From an uncultured Elusimicrobiales bacterium (GTDB lineage: Bacteria; Elusimicrobiota; Elusimicrobia; Elusimicrobiales; Elusimicrobiaceae): a stretch of DNA of 11,555 nucleotides. The stretch covers positions 1 to 11,555 of the forward strand of contig CALUZE010000028.1 in assembly GCA_944325235.1 (NCBI GenBank). The letters are read 5' to 3'. Position numbers and translations under genes: made by a program. Below the pieces are notes generated by a model. The model did not search any database. It saw nothing but the letters and a program-made list of their open reading frames with translations, and was not told the origin of the DNA. Below are positions 7,455 to 11,555 of this stretch, piece by piece (within the stretch, counting starts at the first letter, position 1; each line of letters begins with the position of its first letter).

Positions 7455-10400
7455 TTACCTCAAGAGTTCGGACAGAACTTTTACATACGTGCTGGGTGCT
7501 TTGACGTCTTCGTAATTGATGATGCCGCAGCGAATGAGCATAATTTCCAGCATGTGCGTAAGAATATCGTAGAAGTTCTCGCGCACGGACGGATCGCACA
7601 CGGTTAACGCCGGGCCCAAAATGACCGCCCCTTTGAGCTTTTTGTTGTCGCAGAGGTTGGCAATTTTAAAGGCCGAAGAAATGATGTTTTCCGTGGCGTA
7701 AGAGGAGCGGACGGCAATTTCAAAGCTGCCTTCTATGCCCAATTCTTTGGCGCGTTGTTGCAGCGCGTACACCATCCAGCTCATCATATGCGAGCTGTTT
7801 TGCGGATAGAAGAACCCGATGCGGCCCCATTCCCCGTTGCCGGACATCGCAATAGAGGTGATGCTTTCCGGGTCGCGGCTTAAAATTTCGCTGGTGGCGT
7901 CTTCGCCGTTGGTGGCCAGCAGTTTTTCAAAAATGGCCGCCTGCGAGCGTTCCGCCTCGGGCAGGTGCGGGAAAATCAGGTTTTCCAACACTTTTAACCG
8001 GCGGATGCTGCGCGTGACGGTGCCCAGCGTCATATGCGGGCTGCCGAAAAATTCGTTAATTTGCGTGTCGTTTAAATCTACGCCGTTGTCCAACAGCATT
8101 TTCTTTACGATGCGCAAATGCGTGGCTCCGTTGGCGGGTTTTAATTCGGAAATCCAACCGGAATCCAATTTAAATTTAATCAGTTCTTCCAGTTTTTCCA
8201 AGCTTTCCGGCGGATACTTGGACGTGATGACAATTTGTTTTTGGTCCTGCAGGAACTTGTTGAGCAGCCGGGAAATATAGTTGCGGTTTTGCTCGTTGAT
8301 GGCCAGCAGGTGGATGTCGTCAATCAACAAGACTTTGACGGTATCCATAAACTTTTCAAATTTCTCAATGTTGCCTTCCATCACGTAGCGCTGAATGCCG
8401 CGCGATAAACGCACGCCGTTGGTCATAAAGATGTTTTCCTGGCCGTATTTTTTGGAAAACGCATATGCCATGGCGTTTAAAAAGTGCGTTTTGCCCGTGC
8501 CCGTAGCGCCGTGCAAGACAAGCGGGTTGTAGAGCTTGCCCGGGTTTTCAATTACGGAAATAGCCGTCGCATGCGCAAAGCGGTTGACGGACATGACCAT
8601 CGTTTCCAGGGTATAGGTCGGCACCAGCGGCACTTCCAGCGGCCAGTTGTGTTTTTTGAGCTCCGAGAGGGGAATTTCAATGGAGTGGTCAATCGTCTTG
8701 GTCTTTTCTATCATGGTGTTGGCCGCGGCCGGCTTGGGCTGTGCTTTTTGCACGGGTGTATGCGGCGCCGCGGTGTGCGGTGCGGCGGGTTGGGCCGGCG
8801 TTTGGTGCGGTGTGGGCGGAACAGACGCCGGAGCCGCAGGAGCCTCGGGCTGGTGCGGAGCCTGCGGGGCAGGCTCTATCTTGCGTCTGATGCGGAAAGT
8901 GGTTTTTAATTCTTGGTTCTCTTCCATAATAGATTCCCCTGGATAAACATGAGATGACGATGGCGCAGGCACAGCTGCGGACGCGTTTTCTTTCTTGCCT
9001 TTTAAACGGAATAGAGTGCGTGTTGTTTTTTGAGTCGTTTCGGGCTGGGCCGGTGGTTCGGCCGGCGGTTGTGCGGCCGGTTTTTTATGGACGGCCGGCG
9101 GCACCTGAGTGTCGTGGAACGACTTTTCGTACTGGTGCTTCATAATTTCGGTATTTAAAGTCGTTTCCAGGTTAAACGTCTTTTCCAGCGAGTCCAATTT
9201 TTGCCCGCGGATGGTAATTTCGGGCAGGTCGCTGTTGCCCGCTTCTCCCGACTCCGCAGCCTGCTTGACGTGCTGGCCGGGAGCAATGGTGTTGAGCAGT
9301 TCTACTTCTTCCGGCAGTTCCCCGGGTGCGGTGTGCTCTATTGTGGTCGTAGCGGGGTCTTCCGGCGCGGGGCCCAAGTTCAGCGGTTCATCGTCCAATT
9401 CGGCCGATTTGATAGAAATTTGTTCCACTTTGGGCAGTGCGTCCGAATTGCCGTTTGCCGGTACAGCGTCTTTTGAGGCTGTTGCCTGCGGGTGCTGTGA
9501 TTGCTTTTCTATCTGTTCAAAAGGGTCTTCCACTTCTTCCGCCGGAGTTTCTGGCCGGGGCGGAACCGGGGCCTGCGCGGTTTTTCCGTTCGCGGCCGCC
9601 GGAGCGGTTTCCGGTTGGGGGGCGGCTTCGGCGCCCGTGGCCGACGGCTGTGCCGTCGTGTTAGCGTGTTTTAAGAAATCGGTATCTTTTTTTGCCATAC
9701 GGTCCGTGATGGTGTTTAAGTCTTCCAAGTCTACAAAGCAGGTCTGGTCTTTGAGTTTTTGTTCAAAAATATTAAAGGATTCTTCCAAACTGTCTTTCCC
9801 GTCGGCCAAGGAGCTCATCTTCTGTTCGCGCTGGACTTGCGAATTTTTGGCCAGCTGCGGGTTTTCTACATCCATAAACATATCGTATTTGGTTTGAGCC
9901 GACAAAATATCGTCCAGCGGCATTTGGTCCAGCAGCGTTCCTTCCATATCTTTGATGAGCATATCTTTGTCGCTGATGGTAATCTCGCCCGATTTTTCTT
10001 TGTTGCTTAAAGGCGCCTGGTTCGGTTCGTCTGCGGCCGGCGATTGCTCCGGGGCGGGAACGGTCTGCTTTTCTACGGAAAGGCCGTCGGCTTTTTCATT
10101 TAAATTCACTTGCTTGGCCTGAAAATCTTTTATGTTTTGCTGTGCGGGCGTGGCGGGGATGTCGGCCGCCGTGGTCGGGCGGGCCGCTTCCTCGGGAGAG
10201 GACGGTTTGGGCCGGAAAAAACTTTCCGATGGGTCCAAGGTAACAAAGGTGGGAAAGGATTTATCTTCTTTGGAAACATCGGCATTGAACAAAGGATCCC
10301 CCAAAATGCCGCCCGGGACGAATTGGTTTACTTTGTTGGTTTGGTCTACGCCTTCCCGCACGGCCGTGCGGATTTTTTCCAACGTGTCTTCGTCCAAGTC

Positions 10401-10580
10401 GGCCGGCAGTTCAAACGCGTATACAAACGGGGCTTCCGCCGGCTTGGCAGGCTGAGCATAGCCTTCCAGCTTTTTGGCAATCAAGCGGGCGTCGTGCTCC
10501 GTGCCGTCCGTTACCAGGGTGTAACGCAGGCTGTGGTCCTTTGGATCAATGCGGGAGATAATGTCCCAATTTGTTATCAT
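7455..10580 (-). CDS. DnaA-like AAA+ ATPase with giant N-terminal extension and novel C-terminal domain
   Basis: I recognise only the ATPase part of this 1041-residue protein. Residues 1 to about 125 form a probable small folded domain. Residues about 126-640 are mostly low-complexity, rich in Pro, Ala, Glu and Gln, with a few helical segments. Residues about 643-870 match the DnaA AAA+ core: NRFAHATAISVIENPGK, YNPLVLHGATGTGKTH with Walker A GATGTGKT (691-698), and Walker B VLLIDDIHLL (750-759), followed by the KQIVITSKYPP strand-loop. Residues about 890-1041 form an unassigned alpha/beta domain. The domain IV helix-turn-helix (RDHTTV motif) of replication initiators is absent. In the arginine-finger region a Lys (K804) stands where DnaA usually has Arg. 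It is therefore unlikely to be the replication initiator itself and may be a regulator or scaffold using a DnaA-type nucleotide switch (inference). No signal peptide or membrane segment is seen. The ATG overlaps the deoC stop as ATGA, with AGAGGG just upstream. Confidence 0.85.
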   Translation of the reverse strand: MITNWDIISRIDPKDHSLRYTLVTDGTEHDARLIAKKLEGYAQPAKPAEAPFVYAFELPADLDEDTLEKIRTAVREGVDQTNKVNQFVPGGILGDPLFNADVSKEDKSFPTFVTLDPSESFFRPKPSSPEEAARPTTAADIPATPAQQNIKDFQAKQVNLNEKADGLSVEKQTVPAPEQSPAADEPNQAPLSNKEKSGEITISDKDMLIKDMEGTLLDQMPLDDILSAQTKYDMFMDVENPQLAKNSQVQREQKMSSLADGKDSLEESFNIFEQKLKDQTCFVDLEDLNTITDRMAKKDTDFLKHANTTAQPSATGAEAAPQPETAPAAANGKTAQAPVPPRPETPAEEVEDPFEQIEKQSQHPQATASKDAVPANGNSDALPKVEQISIKSAELDDEPLNLGPAPEDPATTTIEHTAPGELPEEVELLNTIAPGQHVKQAAESGEAGNSDLPEITIRGQKLDSLEKTFNLETTLNTEIMKHQYEKSFHDTQVPPAVHKKPAAQPPAEPPAQPETTQKTTRTLFRLKGKKENASAAVPAPSSSHVYPGESIMEENQELKTTFRIRRKIEPAPQAPHQPEAPAAPASVPPTPHQTPAQPAAPHTAAPHTPVQKAQPKPAAANTMIEKTKTIDHSIEIPLSELKKHNWPLEVPLVPTYTLETMVMSVNRFAHATAISVIENPGKLYNPLVLHGATGTGKTHFLNAMAYAFSKKYGQENIFMTNGVRLSRGIQRYVMEGNIEKFEKFMDTVKVLLIDDIHLLAINEQNRNYISRLLNKFLQDQKQIVITSKYPPESLEKLEELIKFKLDSGWISELKPANGATHLRIVKKMLLDNGVDLNDTQINEFFGSPHMTLGTVTRSIRRLKVLENLIFPHLPEAERSQAAIFEKLLATNGEDATSEILSRDPESITSIAMSGNGEWGRIGFFYPQNSSHMMSWMVYALQQRAKELGIEGSFEIAVRSSYATENIISSAFKIANLCDNKKLKGAVILGPALTVCDPSVRENFYDILTHMLEIMLIRCGIINYEDVKAPSTYVKVLSELLR
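8871..8903 (-). repeat. Basic motif T.FR.(K/R), second copy
   Basis: Residues 560-570 (TTFRIRRKIEP) repeat the basic island at 520-530, just before the most proline-rich stretch of the linker. The pair could be a nucleic-acid or protein contact site (inference). Confidence 0.45.
8991..9023 (-). repeat. Basic motif T.FR.(K/R), first copy
   Basis: Residues 520-530 (TRTLFRLKGKK) form a short basic island in the acidic/proline-rich linker. Residues 560-570 (TTFRIRRKIEP) repeat the pattern Thr-x-Phe-Arg-(Leu/Ile)-(Lys/Arg) about 40 residues later. Confidence 0.45.
9168..9194 (-). repeat. Short linear motif DSLE..FN, second copy
   Basis: Residues 463-471 (DSLEKTFNL) are the partner of the copy at residues 263-271, about 200 residues apart. 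In this copy the motif follows EITIRGQKL, and an EITIS segment also precedes the first copy (residues 199-203). Confidence 0.5.
9768..9794 (-). repeat. Short linear motif DSLE..FN, first copy
   Basis: Residues 263-271 (DSLEESFNI) of the DnaA-like protein resemble residues 463-471 (DSLEKTFNL): seven of nine identical, with conservative changes at Ser/Thr and Ile/Leu. Both lie in acidic, helix-prone parts of an otherwise disordered linker. Confidence 0.5.
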
Positions 10581-11221
10581 TTTCCCTCTACGATTTTTAC
10601 GCCGCTGCTGGCGCCAATGCGGGTAGCCCCGGCGGCAACCATAGCGTCAAAATCCGCGCGCGAACGCACCCCGCCCGAGGCTTTCACCTGCATATGGGCC
10701 GGGATGGATTTGCGCATAAGCGCCACGTCGGGCGCGGTCGCTCCGCCGCCCGTAAAACCGGTGGAAGTTTTTACAAAGTCCGCTTCCGCCTGGGCGCTGA
10801 GTTCGCACGCTTTTACTTTTTCTTCGTCGGTCAGTTGCGAGGTTTCAATAATCACCTTCAGCACGTGCCCCATACAGGCTTTGCGCACGGCTTGGATGTC
10901 CTGCAATACCGTTTGATAGTCTTGGGCTTTTAGGGCGCCGATGTTGATGACCATATCAATTTCATCGGCGCCGTTTTTCAAAGCATCTTCCGTTTCGTAC
11001 ACTTTTACCGCCGTGGTGTTCGCCCCCAGCGGGAAACCGATGACCGTGCAGACTTTCACGTCGCTCCCTTTGAGCTGTTCCTTGGCGTAGGATACCCATA
11101 CCGGGTTGATGCAAACGCTGAAGAACCCGTACTGGCGGGCTTCTTCGCACAGGCGGTGGATGTCCTGCCGGGTGGCAGCCGGTTTTAAGAGGGTGTGGTC
11201 AATCAGTTTAGCTACGTTCAT
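10577..11221 (-). CDS. deoC: Deoxyribose-phosphate aldolase
   Basis: DeoC splits 2-deoxyribose 5-phosphate into glyceraldehyde 3-phosphate and acetaldehyde in cytosolic deoxynucleoside catabolism. The 214-residue product has the length of bacterial class I DERA and a TIM-barrel pattern from IDHTLLKP at the N-terminus. The Schiff-base lysine is Lys151 in DFVKTSTGF. The proton-relay residues are Asp89 in EIDMVINIG and Lys180 in VKASGGVR. The phosphate-binding end IGASSG (202-207) is also present. AAGGAG lies six bases before the ATG, and the gene starts 16 bases after the tpiA stop. Its product glyceraldehyde 3-phosphate is a substrate of the neighbouring triose-phosphate isomerase, so the pairing makes metabolic sense. 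Its stop overlaps the start of the DnaA-like gene by four bases, which couples a sugar-catabolic gene to an unrelated ATPase. Confidence 0.97.
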   Translation of the reverse strand: MNVAKLIDHTLLKPAATRQDIHRLCEEARQYGFFSVCINPVWVSYAKEQLKGSDVKVCTVIGFPLGANTTAVKVYETEDALKNGADEIDMVINIGALKAQDYQTVLQDIQAVRKACMGHVLKVIIETSQLTDEEKVKACELSAQAEADFVKTSTGFTGGGATAPDVALMRKSIPAHMQVKASGGVRSRADFDAMVAAGATRIGASSGVKIVEGK

Positions 11222-11227
11222 ACGAAA

Positions 11228-11233
11228 CTCCTT
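11228..11233 (-). promoter_or_regulatory. Ribosome binding site of deoC
   Basis: AAGGAG on the minus strand lies six bases before the deoC ATG at 11221, within the 16-base gap after the tpiA stop codon. Confidence 0.7.
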
Positions 11234-11237
11234 TGCA

Positions 11238-11555
<318 letters not shown>

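Larger units (their letters stand above)
8661..10205 (-). other. Long low-complexity linker of the DnaA-like protein
   Basis: This segment encodes residues about 126-640. It is dominated by Pro, Ala, Glu, Gln and Thr, most extremely at residues 570-620, where PHQ, PAQP, PHT and PAAP recur. It is interrupted by acidic amphipathic stretches near residues 205-300 and 455-490 that could be helices or binding motifs. The reading frame is intact and the region is clearly coding, since the flanking domains share the same frame. Linkers of this type often tether a motor domain to partners, but no partner can be named. Confidence 0.7.

Noticed and set aside
9642..9658. Perfect 7-bp inverted repeat (CGACGGC, 3-base loop) resembling a terminator hairpin
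   Set aside because: It lies inside the linker of the DnaA-like gene and has no T-run on either strand. It is most likely a by-product of Ala/Thr codons.
7455..10580. Naming the AAA+ protein dnaA or hda
   Set aside because: The DNA-binding domain IV is missing and the protein is too long with a different C-terminus, so neither name fits.

Overview
The window is bacterial chromosome and almost wholly coding. Nine genes lie head to tail on the minus strand, with no gene-free stretch longer than about 20 bases. Read in the direction of transcription (from high to low coordinates) they are: the 3' part of tpiA (triose-phosphate isomerase), deoC (deoxyribose-phosphate aldolase), a 1041-residue DnaA-like AAA+ protein, a small LPP20-like lipoprotein, a FlgT-like lipoprotein, comM/yifB (Mg-chelatase-family AAA+ ATPase), dprA, topA, and a Xer-type tyrosine recombinase. 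Several junctions are stop/start overlaps (TGA/ATG) or gaps of 1 to 20 bases, so the block looks like one long operon. No promoter or terminator is visible inside it.

Two functional groups are recognisable. The promoter-distal half (about 1-5894) is DNA handling: ComM and DprA act in natural transformation (branch migration and RecA loading on incoming single strands), TopA relaxes negative supercoils, and Xer resolves chromosome dimers or acts in site-specific recombination. The promoter-proximal end (10577-11555) is central carbon and deoxynucleoside metabolism. Between them lies the unusual part: a DnaA-type ATPase core carried at the end of a roughly 640-residue N-terminal extension that is mostly low-complexity. 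In this protein the normal DNA-binding domain IV of DnaA is replaced by an unrecognised alpha/beta domain. It is translationally linked to two outer-membrane-type lipoproteins that seem to share one domain.

The organism is a Gram-negative-type bacterium: two lipoproteins carry clear lipoboxes followed by Ser. Base composition is moderately GC-rich by eye, yet Lys is mostly AAA and Phe mostly TTT. The gene content does not fit a well-known model phylum. A gut-type member of Elusimicrobiota is my best guess, but this is a low-confidence inference with no 16S or marker-gene support in the window.

The best candidate for an undescribed system is the DnaA-like protein together with its two coupled lipoproteins (5896-10580). 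The remaining genes are ordinary, intact housekeeping or competence genes.
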